From contig CAJOLJ010000017.1 in assembly GCA_905235445.1 (NCBI GenBank), positions 1 through 43,363 of the forward strand: DNA of 43,363 nt, in the 5' to 3' direction. Below, one piece after another: positions 7,857 through 16,665 of this stretch. The notes beneath the pieces are model-generated. The model was given only the letters and a program-made list of their open reading frames with translations. It ran no database searches and was not told the origin of the DNA. Made by a program: the position numbers and the translations under genes. The first letter of the stretch is position 1; each line of letters begins with the position of its first letter. The DNA is from an uncultured Bacteroidales bacterium (GTDB lineage Bacteria > Bacteroidota > Bacteroidia > Bacteroidales > UBA932).

Positions 7857-9152
7857 ATGAATAATAAACATCTTTGTCTACTTGCACTGGGTGCCGCACT
7901 GTCGCTGGGCCCGGCCCCATGCCTCCTCTCCCAGGCCTGGACACCTCTTCTCCATGGGAAGGACCTCTCCAAGTGGAAAGTCCAGGGAAGCAAGTCTTCG
8001 GTTTCCTTGTCAGACGATGCCCTTGCCATCGTTCCCCCGAAGGCAGGGTCCACGTCCCTGGTCACGAAAGCGACCTACGGGGATTTCATACTGGAATTTG
8101 AGTTCCTCCCTCGTGGGGACGCACGCTCATGCCTATTTTTCCGCTCTCCAGGGGAAGTCTCCGCCCAAGGAGGAGAAGGCTACGCCTTTGTCATCGACAG
8201 CTCCGAGGAAGGCTGGAGCGGTGGGATAAGCGATGGAAGGAGGGGGGAACTGTATCCCCTCACGCTCAATCCCGATGCCAAGACGGCCCTCCGGAAGGAC
8301 CTCTGGAACAAAGCGAGGATAGAGGCCAGCGGTCACTCCATCAGGACCTGGGTGAACTCGGTACCCTGCGCAAGCATCTGGGACGATTCCTTCGACGAGG
8401 GAAGGATCGTGATACCGCAAGGGGATGTCCTTTGGCGTGATGTCAGGATATTCCAGGGTGATCTGTCCCCCTTCCTCTCCCCCGCCGACCTTACATGGGA
8501 ACAGGACTGCATTGACAACGCCCTGTCCCCTTGGGAGGAGAGAGGACACTGGACCCTGCTCTGGGACGGGAAAGGGACTTCGGGATGGAGAGGGGAGAAT
8601 AGCCTGGAATTCCCATCCGAAGGATGGAAAATAGAGGACGGAGTCCTGACTGCGGAAGCCTCCCCCTTCGGGATCGTAACGGAGGAATTGCTCCACCACT
8701 ACATCGTCAGGGTCGATTTCAGGCTGGAGGAGGGATCCGTAGGGGAAATCTCCTACATCGTGGACCCCGAACAGGCAAAAGGCGGAGCCCCCGCCCAGGG
8801 GTGCAGATATGTGCTCCGAAGCGGGAACGCCCCGGAGGACAGGGAGAGCGTCTCCGCCCTCGGCTCCCTGATTGCCCCGTCCATCACAAGCGACTTCAAA
8901 GAGGACGGCTGGAACACTGCGATGATAGTCGTCAACGCCAACAGGGTGGAGCATTGGCTCAATGGAAGGAGAGTGCTTTGGTATGAGAGGAACACCCCCA
9001 TGTGGAACGCCCTTGTGCAGGGAAGCACCTACCGGGACATTCCCTCCTACGGGAACATCAAGGACGGGCATCTTCTGCTCAGGGCCACTTCCGGTGTCGT
9101 CCACTTCAAGAACTTCAGGTACAAGGAATTGCGGAAGTATCCCATCCAGTAG
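7857..9152 (+). CDS. Tandem DUF1080 (3-keto-disaccharide hydrolase-like) secreted protein
   Basis: A 431-residue protein with a signal peptide (MNNKHLCLLALGAALSLG). Two DUF1080/PF06439 jelly-roll domains lie in tandem. The first (about 28-210) has LLHGKDLSKWKV, FILEFEFLP, CLFFRSPGE and ends VLWRDVRIFQG. The second (about 225-428) has LLWDGKGTSGWRG, WKIEDGVLTAE, YIVRVDFRLEE, VEHWLNGRRVLWYER and ends VVHFKNFRYKEL. Some family members cleave 3-keto-glycosides made by Gfo/Idh/MocA-type oxidoreductases, and many are only concanavalin-like binding modules. No such oxidoreductase lies in this window. It starts 33 bases after the DUF362 gene in the same operon. Duplication of the domain in one chain is less common than the single-domain form. 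Confidence 0.85.
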   Translation: MNNKHLCLLALGAALSLGPAPCLLSQAWTPLLHGKDLSKWKVQGSKSSVSLSDDALAIVPPKAGSTSLVTKATYGDFILEFEFLPRGDARSCLFFRSPGEVSAQGGEGYAFVIDSSEEGWSGGISDGRRGELYPLTLNPDAKTALRKDLWNKARIEASGHSIRTWVNSVPCASIWDDSFDEGRIVIPQGDVLWRDVRIFQGDLSPFLSPADLTWEQDCIDNALSPWEERGHWTLLWDGKGTSGWRGENSLEFPSEGWKIEDGVLTAEASPFGIVTEELLHHYIVRVDFRLEEGSVGEISYIVDPEQAKGGAPAQGCRYVLRSGNAPEDRESVSALGSLIAPSITSDFKEDGWNTAMIVVNANRVEHWLNGRRVLWYERNTPMWNALVQGSTYRDIPSYGNIKDGHLLLRATSGVVHFKNFRYKELRKYPIQ

Positions 9153-9212
9153 GCACATAGGACAAAATGCAGCAATGGAGGAGAATTCCCCTTCAAACAA
9201 AAAGACAGTGAA

Positions 9213-10298
9213 ATGAAAAAACAAAGTTTTTCTGTGGCCCGGGCAGCAATTTTGGCTGCCGGCGCAGCACTTCTTCTTCTGATGTTCACCTCCTGCAAGG
9301 GAGGAAAGACCCCTTCCGTCGGGGTCCTATCCGACCTCCTGCCGCTATTCACATCCCCGGACGTTCCCGAGGTGGGCCCTTTGGAGGACACCTTCCTCGG
9401 GGAACATTTCCGGTGGAAGTCCTCCCGCACCACCGACCCCTCCTTCCCCGGGGAGGGACTCTCCCGTTATCCCATGATATATATCGGGGAGGGATACAAC
9501 AGGATTATGATAATTGACGGCGGGGAGGTCGTCTGGAAGTACGACACAGGGCCCGGAAACGAGCTCGACGACATCTGGATGCTCCGTAACGGGGACATCC
9601 TCTTCTCCCGCATGGGCTGGGCCGCCAAGGTAACCCCCCAAAAAAAGGAGACATGGCGGTACGACTGCAAGGAAGGCGAGGAGATACATGTAATTCAACC
9701 GGTCGGGGAACAGGAGGCCATGATGCTCATAAACGCCTTCCCCGCCAGGGTTGTTTGGTTCAACCACGTCACCGGGGAGATCCTCTGGGAGAAGGAACTC
9801 TCCTTCGATGTCCCCAACACACATCTCCAGAGCCGCCGAATGCGATACACAAAGGACGGGACCTTCCTGCTGTGCTACCTCAAGGAGAACAAGGTCGTGG
9901 AGTGGGACCGGGACTGGAACGAGGTCTGGAAATACGAATGCGACCAACCCTGGGCCGCAGTGCGACTACGCAGCGGGAACACTCTCATAACCCTCGAAAA
10001 TGAACGCAGGACCATCGAGGTGGACAGCCTCGGGAACATAGTCTGGGAAATTTCCCTGTCCGAGCTTCCCGAGCGCTTCAGGCTGGCGGACTGCCAGAGC
10101 GTAGTGAGGCTGCGCAGCGGGAACACCATCCTCTGCTCCAGGGGAGGTGGCGGTAAAACCCCGCAGCTCGTGGAAGTGACCCCTGACAAGGAAGTGGTCT
10201 GGGTGGTGGACGATTGGATGAGACTGGGCCCGGCGACGACCGTGCAGGTCCTGAGCGAGGAGGGATTCTCGGAAATCCCCGGGGACTTCGAGAGATAG
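9213..10298 (+). CDS. Beta-propeller lipoprotein (paralogue of the DUF362-fusion propeller)
   Basis: A 361-residue predicted lipoprotein (lipobox LLLMFTSC, then KGGK), with the A-rich leader typical of the group. The rest is a propeller with repeated V-W-[KE] blade ends (GEVVWKYD, GEILWEKE, NEVWKYE, GNIVWEIS, KEVVWVVDD). It aligns with the propeller half of the 5406 gene and with the 28124 protein: EIHVIQPVG (H159), a second histidine in NTHLQSRRMR (H204), two RxxxGNT blades and the closing LGPATTVQ. The blade type resembles arylsulfotransferase/PQQ-like propellers, but I see no established catalytic signature. It is the last gene of the operon and converges on the GH28-like gene across a hairpin terminator. 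Function unknown; a glycan-binding or glycan-cleaving surface protein is a reasonable guess. Confidence 0.8.
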   Translation: MKKQSFSVARAAILAAGAALLLLMFTSCKGGKTPSVGVLSDLLPLFTSPDVPEVGPLEDTFLGEHFRWKSSRTTDPSFPGEGLSRYPMIYIGEGYNRIMIIDGGEVVWKYDTGPGNELDDIWMLRNGDILFSRMGWAAKVTPQKKETWRYDCKEGEEIHVIQPVGEQEAMMLINAFPARVVWFNHVTGEILWEKELSFDVPNTHLQSRRMRYTKDGTFLLCYLKENKVVEWDRDWNEVWKYECDQPWAAVRLRSGNTLITLENERRTIEVDSLGNIVWEISLSELPERFRLADCQSVVRLRSGNTILCSRGGGGKTPQLVEVTPDKEVVWVVDDWMRLGPATTVQVLSEEGFSEIPGDFER

Positions 10299-10335
10299 AT
10301 AGGGTCACCCCTCCCACACACATGCCGAAAATAAT

Positions 10336-10364
10336 GCGAGGCTCCCTTTGAGAGGGGGCCTCGC
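10336..10364 (-). terminator. Hairpin terminator between converging operons
   Basis: An 11-pair stem, GCGAGGCTCCC against GGGGGCCTCGC (one G-U pair), with a 7-base loop. On the minus strand it is followed by ATTATTTT, so it suits the end of the leftward GH115-SusC-SusD operon; it may also stop the rightward transcript. It sits 32 bases past the stop of the leftward GH28-like gene. Confidence 0.7.
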
Positions 10365-10395
10365 CCTGTGTTAATTGCCTACCCTTGGCGGAGTG

Positions 10396-12267
10396 TCACC
10401 CTTTCACTTCCGAGGGGGCGGGATTCAGTACAGTTATGTTCTCGTATGTCACATCCGTGCAGTCATCCGCATGGAAGGGCAGCCTTCCGTCATAGGTTTC
10501 CGTGGAAATGGAGCAGTTCCTGAAATGGACCCCGTCAGCCCGACGCATGTAGAACCCGTAGGACGGTAGCACGGACCCACCGTCGGGAGTGTCCGCCTGT
10601 CGAAGGCCGATGGAACGGACAGAGGCGGGGACAACGTTCAGTCTCTCGGACTCCGGATGCCCACCGATGACGGTAAGGTCGATGTCCTCGAAGACAACGT
10701 TCCTTATGCGTCCGTAAGAGGGGTCCTGGGCATGCCTGGGAGAGTCGGAAGGAAGCGACCCCTGGATCATGGCGGTTGTGGCAGCCTGGCCGGTATACTC
10801 CGGGAAATGCGTGACCTGGCTAGCCTTGGCCGTGCTTCCCGCATAGACCTTCTTGCAGGTCACTTTGCTTATGTAGACATTCTCGACTGTCCTGGGGAGG
10901 TCGTCCAGAGTGACGTCGGAGGGGACGTTCACGTTGAAATAGAACGGGGTACGGGTGTGAGTGAACATCGAGCGGAAAGGATGGACCGAGGATGGGACAT
11001 AGCCGATGGAGAGTTTTCCGTGGTCGGTACCGAGACTGCACTTCCCTACACTCCCCCCGCAGTTCAGGTGGACGTTGCGGATTGCTGCGCCGTTGCCGCT
11101 GGAAATCATGAAACCAGACTTATTGGAACCCAGGTTGAAGACATTGTCTATGCACAGGTTCTGTATATCGGCATAGCTTTCCTCCCCTGCCACAAGCAGG
11201 CTGCAATCAGTGTTGCCCACGATGTTCCTCACAATGAAGTTCCCGCCGGCCCGTGGAGCCCCCAGGGAGCAGTCGCTGGCGAATTTTATCACATCGTCAG
11301 ACATCCCCTCGATGTAGATGTTGCACACGACCACGTCCCGGCAACTCATCAAGTTGAAAGCATCCCTCATGTTCGGGGCATTGTCCATGTACAGGTCATG
11401 GATGTACAGTTCATCGAGTCCGCTTCCGAGAATCGCGAAATGTCCCGTATCCGTAATATGGAGCATGTTCCCGATGCTTTCATGGTCCGGGGACCCATCC
11501 TTTTCAAGATAGACCACCTTTCCCCTCTCCCCGCTGATGCCGCCCTCGTACCACAGGTCCTTGCCGGGACTGATTCCACCGATTTCCACGTCCGTGCACC
11601 TTCGCAGGGCGAACATCTTGTTGCAGGTGCGCCCCCTGCTGTCCGGGGAAGGGAGGGAATTGTTTGCCATCTGCACCCTGGCCGGGGAGTCGACCGGCAG
11701 GAAGGAGCGGTTGTTCATGGGCTGGAGGGCGAGGTCCTGGTAAATGGAGTCGTACTTGGTGATGACATCCGCCCCGTCTATGATGCCGGACCCGATTATC
11801 TTCACGTGCTGCAGGTCCTCCCCGTGGAAAAGGGAGGGACAGAACCAGGTGTGGCCTGCATCCTGTTTCGTGGCCCACTCATACAGTTCCCCCGTCGAGG
11901 GATCCGTAAGGTCCTCCAGCATGTACTCCCCGGGACAGGCTTTGAGGACGGCGCTCGCATCGATGTACAGAGTGACGTTGCTCTGCAACTCTATGGTCCT
12001 GGAGCGGAAAGTCCCCCCTGAGAAGACCAGGGTTCCCCCACCCTCATCACTGAGGTGACGCAGGGTCTCGTTGATTATGAAAGTATCTTCACGGTTCTCG
12101 TCATTCATGTCCACGAGGTCGCAAAGCAGGACGCAGCGCCCATTGTCCTCAAGTCCAGGAAAGGACGCTCCGCCATTGGAAGACACGCACGACGGGAGAG
12201 TGACCAGAAGAAGGGCCGACGCAAAGGCCGGGACCATGATATGATTCTTCATCATTGGAAGTGGCAT
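10396..12267 (-). CDS. Divergent GH28-like right-handed beta-helix lipoprotein
   Basis: A 623-residue predicted lipoprotein (lipobox LVTLPSC). It has the pectate-lyase-3/GH28 style N-terminal block (INETLRHLSDEGGGTLVFSGGTF) and repeated beta-helix rungs. The usual GH28 Asp pair is present as SDDVIKFASDC (D324, D325), but the GHG histidine loop is replaced by NTDCSLLVAGEES. It shares unusual stretches with the 24570 protein, such as VEIGGISPGKDLWYE against IEIGGLSNGKDLWYD. The fold and acids fit a glycosidase for uronic acid linkages, but the missing His means specificity may differ from polygalacturonase. An A-rich leader (AAAAAGAAAAA) supports the ATG at 12267; ATGs at 12255 and 12252 are alternatives. 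It is the last gene of the leftward operon, 43 bases after GH36. Confidence 0.75.
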   Translation of the reverse strand: MPLPMMKNHIMVPAFASALLLVTLPSCVSSNGGASFPGLEDNGRCVLLCDLVDMNDENREDTFIINETLRHLSDEGGGTLVFSGGTFRSRTIELQSNVTLYIDASAVLKACPGEYMLEDLTDPSTGELYEWATKQDAGHTWFCPSLFHGEDLQHVKIIGSGIIDGADVITKYDSIYQDLALQPMNNRSFLPVDSPARVQMANNSLPSPDSRGRTCNKMFALRRCTDVEIGGISPGKDLWYEGGISGERGKVVYLEKDGSPDHESIGNMLHITDTGHFAILGSGLDELYIHDLYMDNAPNMRDAFNLMSCRDVVVCNIYIEGMSDDVIKFASDCSLGAPRAGGNFIVRNIVGNTDCSLLVAGEESYADIQNLCIDNVFNLGSNKSGFMISSGNGAAIRNVHLNCGGSVGKCSLGTDHGKLSIGYVPSSVHPFRSMFTHTRTPFYFNVNVPSDVTLDDLPRTVENVYISKVTCKKVYAGSTAKASQVTHFPEYTGQAATTAMIQGSLPSDSPRHAQDPSYGRIRNVVFEDIDLTVIGGHPESERLNVVPASVRSIGLRQADTPDGGSVLPSYGFYMRRADGVHFRNCSISTETYDGRLPFHADDCTDVTYENITVLNPAPSEVKG

Positions 12268-12310
12268 TTTTTCTTTTTAGGGGTTGATATTATGCGGGTG
12301 CAAGGCTGGG

Positions 12311-14509
12311 TCAGAGGGCCGTGAGTTCAAGGACCCGGCTCCCGTACTCCTTTCCCAGGTCCAGTTCCAGTCCCGTATGCATGAGCAAGGCGCCGGAAAA
12401 GACCTCGCCTTCGATATCCAGGGTCCTGGCACCGTCCATGGTTGACAATTCATGCACCCGGTAGAGTCTGTCGGGGTCAAGCCCCGCCATCCTCAGGCGT
12501 GGAACGGGCTGATTGTTCCAGTTGTGGACCTTGAAGGCGAAGAAAACCGCCCTCTCCTTCGAGGCCCCGGAGAAAAGCATGGTAGCGATATCGTTACCGT
12601 ACGGGGAAAGGATCCGGTACTGGTCACCGAACTGGATTATGTCCCTGATTTCCTTGTACTGCGCTATGGTACGTCGGGCATAGGATTTCTCGGAGTCCGT
12701 CATCTTGTAGGGGAGCAGCTCCAGGCCGAGCCGACCTGTCATTGCCACGTCAAAACGATACTTGATGGGGATTGTGCGTCCATCCATGGCGGGCTGCACA
12801 CCGACATGCTGGGCCATGGCGGCGACCGGGATGAAATAACTGATGCTCCACTGCGTGAAGAGCCTGTGGAGGCCGTCAGTGTTGTCGCTGACCCAGAACT
12901 CATCGAAATATGGCAGGGCTCCCATGCTTATGCGGGCTCCCCCTCCCCCGCAGGCTTGCATGACAACATCGGGATATTTGGCCCGGATTCTTTCCAGGGT
13001 CCTCACGAGCCCCCTCTGATAGTCCACATAAAGGTTCGTCTGCCTGTCCGGGGGCAGATACCGGGACCCGTAGTTGCGGATGGAACAATTGCAGTCCCAC
13101 TTGAAATACGCAATACTCGGATTCTCGGTCATGAGACGGTCAACCACCCCGAACACATGGTCCTGGACCTCGGGATTGGACATGTCCAGGATAAGCTGGT
13201 TCCCTCCCCTTCCGTAGTTGGGTTCCCTGCCTTTTGCCTCAAGGACCCAGTCGGGGTGCTTCTCGAAGAGTTCACTGACGGTATTGACGCTCTCCGGCTC
13301 TATCCAGATCCCGAACTTCACACCCTTCCTGGTGCATCTCTCTATGAGGGGCCCGAGGCCTCCGGGAAGTTTCCGCCTGTCCACGACCCAGTCACCCAGC
13401 GAAGAGGAACTTCCGTTTCGGGGGTACTTGTCCCCGAACCATCCGTCATCCATGACGAACAGTTCCCCGCCGATTTGGGCGACCTCGTCGATGAGACGGA
13501 ACATGTTCTGCTGGGTGGTCTCGAAGCGGAGGGGCTCCCAACTGTTCAGGAGGACATCCCTGGGGGTGTCGTGGCCGTGCATGCCACCGTCAAGGGCCCA
13601 ATGATGATAGTTCCTGCTGGCGCCTCCGACACCTTCCTCGGAATATGTCCACAGCACCCCTGGAGTCTCGAATGTCACCCCGGGGTCCAGACGGTAGGGC
13701 CCACCCAGGGGGTTTATCCCGATGAAGAAGCGGTGGTAGGAGGAATTGTCAGTATCCACCCTCAGTTCGAATGTCCCCATCCACTTGAGGGCGGCACCTA
13801 TCGTGCGTCCCGACAGTTCATCAGGCTCCCCGTCCAGGGAGAACATCATCCCGGCCTGCGAGGAGTGCCCGTTCCTGTTCCCCTCCAGTCCCTTGACCGA
13901 GAGAATCCCGTCATGAAGGGGTTCGGCGACAAGGTTGCCCTCGGCTCCGTGGCTTCCCCCGTCGATGTGGGATGCCCACACCTCGCCCCGCCTTATCGGC
14001 ATGAATGCCGAATCGAAGCGAAGGAGGTCAACCGGGCCAGGCTCCGTATGGACAATCTCAGTCCACTGTTCTATGATATCGGAGCGGGAACGGGTCCGGT
14101 ACTTGACGAGAACCTTGAATGGATAAAGCCTGTCCACCAGGGTGAAGCAGTACAGTGTACCATCATCAAAAGTCTGTTCACTGAGTGATTCGACTACAAG
14201 GTCCAGGGTGGGATTCCCGTCTGCATGGATGACCTGCATGGCAACGCTCTGGGCCATGTCGGCCCCGAAAGACGGCAGCGCCTTCATCCGTGAATTAATG
14301 CCGGAGGACAGGACGGCCTCCGCCTCACCCTCGTCCAGACGCATCCCGTAGTACGAGAAATACAGCGGTTCCCCGATGCGGGACTGCAGTACCATGGAGG
14401 TGCGGTCCGTGGATATGACCACTCCGTCCAGGGTCACCGAATGAAGAGGGACGCACAGGAAGAGGGCCAGGACGACTGCGGCGGCGGAGTATCTGCGCTT
14501 ATTGTTCAT
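12311..14509 (-). CDS. GH36 alpha-galactosidase
   Basis: A 732-residue secreted GH36 enzyme hydrolysing alpha-linked galactose. After a signal peptide (MNNKRRYSAAAVVLALFL), an N-terminal beta-supersandwich leads into a TIM barrel with LLNSWEP, FVMDDGWFG, KFGIWIEPE and the nucleophile motif YFKWDCN (D472). The GGGGARISMGALPYFDEF loop and the acid/base motif VSDNTDG (D542) follow, then a C-terminal beta-domain. Length and order are normal for bacterial GH36. The open frame extends upstream only through a TTG at 14590, whereas the ATG at 14509 begins directly with the signal peptide, so I use 14509. It lies in the SusC/SusD operon, so alpha-galactose side chains are probably part of the target glycan. 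GH36 also includes alpha-N-acetylgalactosaminidases, which I cannot exclude. Confidence 0.93.
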   Translation of the reverse strand: MNNKRRYSAAAVVLALFLCVPLHSVTLDGVVISTDRTSMVLQSRIGEPLYFSYYGMRLDEGEAEAVLSSGINSRMKALPSFGADMAQSVAMQVIHADGNPTLDLVVESLSEQTFDDGTLYCFTLVDRLYPFKVLVKYRTRSRSDIIEQWTEIVHTEPGPVDLLRFDSAFMPIRRGEVWASHIDGGSHGAEGNLVAEPLHDGILSVKGLEGNRNGHSSQAGMMFSLDGEPDELSGRTIGAALKWMGTFELRVDTDNSSYHRFFIGINPLGGPYRLDPGVTFETPGVLWTYSEEGVGGASRNYHHWALDGGMHGHDTPRDVLLNSWEPLRFETTQQNMFRLIDEVAQIGGELFVMDDGWFGDKYPRNGSSSSLGDWVVDRRKLPGGLGPLIERCTRKGVKFGIWIEPESVNTVSELFEKHPDWVLEAKGREPNYGRGGNQLILDMSNPEVQDHVFGVVDRLMTENPSIAYFKWDCNCSIRNYGSRYLPPDRQTNLYVDYQRGLVRTLERIRAKYPDVVMQACGGGGARISMGALPYFDEFWVSDNTDGLHRLFTQWSISYFIPVAAMAQHVGVQPAMDGRTIPIKYRFDVAMTGRLGLELLPYKMTDSEKSYARRTIAQYKEIRDIIQFGDQYRILSPYGNDIATMLFSGASKERAVFFAFKVHNWNNQPVPRLRMAGLDPDRLYRVHELSTMDGARTLDIEGEVFSGALLMHTGLELDLGKEYGSRVLELTAL

Positions 14510-14594
14510 GAATGGGTAATAGAGGGAGTGTTCATGGCCAGGGAGTGCCGGATGGATCTCTCCGGCACCCCCGACCAAGGGAGTTTCCAAAAAA

Positions 14595-15200
14595 CTAATT
14601 GCTCTTTACCGGGATGGCCTTCTTGCTGAAGACATGAACCGGACCATTGGTGCAGAGATGGTTCGCACCGTCGCTCTTGGGTTCGTCGCTGCTGTCGACA
14701 AGCCCCCTCATCAGGACTATACGCTCAATCTCGTATTCCGAATTCTCGTGCCCGGTCAGGGCCATGCTCATGCGGTAGTCGGGACCGAGGAGAGTCTCGA
14801 CATCGATCGGCATGAACCCCAGCGTCCCATATCCGTGATAGTCACCCTTTATGATATGGAATTTGAGGGTGTCAGCGAGCTGGGCCTTTTTCGATGGGTC
14901 TGCGGTATAAGCTGCGACGCTCTTGGCCATCTCGTCATCGCTGAAGACGATGTACGTGTAGGTCTGGGCTGTCTGGGTGTAGTATTCCTTGAGTCCGCAG
15001 TCCTGGACGGCCTGCATCATGTTCGAGAAGATGTCGCTGTGCTTCTGCATGAATTCCCATGCGGTGCAATACTCGTGAGGGTCGAGGGCCTCGCCCTCGT
15101 ACTTCTCGTTGGTCTGCAACTTCAGGCAGGATGCCGCAGCCACGCAAACGGCTGCAACGGCAAATATCGTACTTGCAATCCTTTTCATGACCTGTGTCAT
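14595..15200 (-). CDS. Fasciclin-domain surface lipoprotein
   Basis: A 201-residue predicted lipoprotein (lipobox AAASC). It carries one fasciclin (FAS1) domain: TYTYIVFSDDEMAKSVAAY (first FAS1 box) and TLKFHIIKGDYHG (second box), ending with GPVHVFSKKAIPV. In Bacteroidota, FAS1 lipoproteins are recurrent third components beside SusC/SusD and are thought to help bind glycans at the surface. It starts 4 bases after the SusD stop. The ATG at 15200 has an A-rich leader (AATAATAAA); a second ATG at 15188 (MKRIAST) is possible. It lacks the second FAS1 domain found in some relatives. Confidence 0.85.
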   Translation of the reverse strand: MTQVMKRIASTIFAVAAVCVAAASCLKLQTNEKYEGEALDPHEYCTAWEFMQKHSDIFSNMMQAVQDCGLKEYYTQTAQTYTYIVFSDDEMAKSVAAYTADPSKKAQLADTLKFHIIKGDYHGYGTLGFMPIDVETLLGPDYRMSMALTGHENSEYEIERIVLMRGLVDSSDEPKSDGANHLCTNGPVHVFSKKAIPVKSN

Positions 15201-15204
15201 TTTA

Positions 15205-16653
15205 TTATTCGGGATTATTTTTCAGGTTGGGATTCTGGGCGATGTGGTCGCGGTGTATCTTGAAGAGTACCTTGTCGGCGGTGCAGGCAGGATAGTCGAG
15301 GCACTTGGCCTGGGAATAATTGCCCGTGCGAACAAGGTCAAACCAGTACTTACCCTCGCCGATGAGCTCAAGCTTGCGCTCTTTGAGGATGGCAGAGGCG
15401 GCCGCATCTTTGGTGAGGGATGTCGAAAGGGCGGGGATGTTCGCCCTCGTGCGGATCCTGTTGACCTGGGCGACGGCCTGGGAAGTCTTCCCGGTCTCGT
15501 TGAGTGCCTCGGCATACAGGAGGACAAGGTCGGAGTAACGATTTATGATGTAATCGTTCTCGGAACGGATTTTGTCATAGTCGGTACCGCTGGGCCAGAA
15601 CTTTATGACACGGGTCTCGTCCCTTTCCCCGCCGATGAGGTTGAGGGTCCCCTGGCACCTGATGTCGCCGTCCTCGAACAGAGGGCCGACGCTTTCGTAT
15701 TTACCGGTTCCGAGGACCTTGGAATTCGGGATGCACAGGCGCTCCCCGGAACGGGCTATCCAGTTGAGGGAGCTGTTCTCGGTTCCGTCACCGGAGTAGT
15801 CGTAACGTACCGCAAAGAAAATTTCCTTCTCGCCACCGTCATCACGGACGGTGTTGCGCCACTTCTCCTGGGACTCGGAGAGCTTGTCGTCTGTGGAGAC
15901 GTCAGGGGTGAACTCCGTAAAAGCATAGACGGAGGAGAGTTTCAGGATGTTGTTCTCATAGATGGACACGGCCTTGGCGTAGTCGTGCTCCCATGCAGCC
16001 ACCTCCATTTCAAGGGCGTAGACCTCGCCCATGTTGAGGTAATTGCGGTCAAGGCTTCCCGCTATCTCGGGCAGGTACTTCTTGGCGTTCTCGAGGTCGG
16101 ACTTGATGAAATCAATGACCTTGGCCTCCGTGGAACGGGTCTTCAGATGCTCCGCGGGGTCATATGACTCCACGGCCTCCGTGAACAGGGGCACCGGACC
16201 CCAGACACGCACCGCATAGAAATAGCACAGCGCCCTCATGGCGTATGCCTGGCCGATAGCATTGTTCTTGACGGACGCCGAACCGGCGCTCATCTCGGAG
16301 ACATATTTGATGACAAGTCCAGCACGGTTTATGGTCCTGTACAGATTGGTCCAGTTGGTTGCGCCGTTATTGTCGGGCATGTCGTGGGACATCAGCTCCT
16401 CAACGGAGGCTGAGGACATGAACGGGTCGTACAGGCAGCCCCTCGTCTCTCCCCAGTCATAGTACATCTGGCTGAGGGTCGTAGCCAGGGAGGAGTACAT
16501 CGCGGACTGGGCAGCCCTGATGTCATCGTCATTCTTCCAGAACAGGTTCGGGGACTGCTGGCTGATGGGCTCCTTATTGAGGAAGTCCTCGCAGGAAGAG
16601 AGCGACAAGCTCAGAGCTCCGATGAGTATAATGTATTTAACGATATTTTTCAT
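15205..16653 (-). CDS. SusD/RagB-family glycan-binding lipoprotein
   Basis: A 482-residue SusD homologue, predicted outer-membrane lipoprotein (lipobox SLSSC, then EDFLNKEP, the classic SusD start). It shows the TPR-rich N-terminal helices (NDDDIRAAQSAMYSSL, NLYRTINRAGLVIKYV, AYAMRALCYFYAVRVWGPVPLFTEA) and the C-terminal SusD signature (YSDLVLLYAEALNETG, NRIRTRANIPAL, ILKERKLELIGEGKYWFDLVR). SusD acts as the lid of the SusC transporter and captures oligosaccharides. It follows SusC by 12 bases, so they are cotranscribed. Ligand specificity cannot be read from sequence. Confidence 0.97.
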   Translation of the reverse strand: MKNIVKYIILIGALSLSLSSCEDFLNKEPISQQSPNLFWKNDDDIRAAQSAMYSSLATTLSQMYYDWGETRGCLYDPFMSSASVEELMSHDMPDNNGATNWTNLYRTINRAGLVIKYVSEMSAGSASVKNNAIGQAYAMRALCYFYAVRVWGPVPLFTEAVESYDPAEHLKTRSTEAKVIDFIKSDLENAKKYLPEIAGSLDRNYLNMGEVYALEMEVAAWEHDYAKAVSIYENNILKLSSVYAFTEFTPDVSTDDKLSESQEKWRNTVRDDGGEKEIFFAVRYDYSGDGTENSSLNWIARSGERLCIPNSKVLGTGKYESVGPLFEDGDIRCQGTLNLIGGERDETRVIKFWPSGTDYDKIRSENDYIINRYSDLVLLYAEALNETGKTSQAVAQVNRIRTRANIPALSTSLTKDAAASAILKERKLELIGEGKYWFDLVRTGNYSQAKCLDYPACTADKVLFKIHRDHIAQNPNLKNNPE

Positions 16654-16665
16654 GGTGTTCCTGTA

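Noticed and set aside
10657..12021. A long open frame on the plus strand opposite the GH28-like gene
   Set aside because: Its translation is low-complexity, with no domain or signal peptide, and it lies wholly antisense to a gene with clear homology. Such frames are common in GC-rich coding DNA.
12452..14188. A 578-codon plus-strand frame opposite GH36
   Set aside because: It is a shadow of the GH36 gene; no recognisable motifs and a Pro/Gly/Val/His-rich composition typical of antisense frames.
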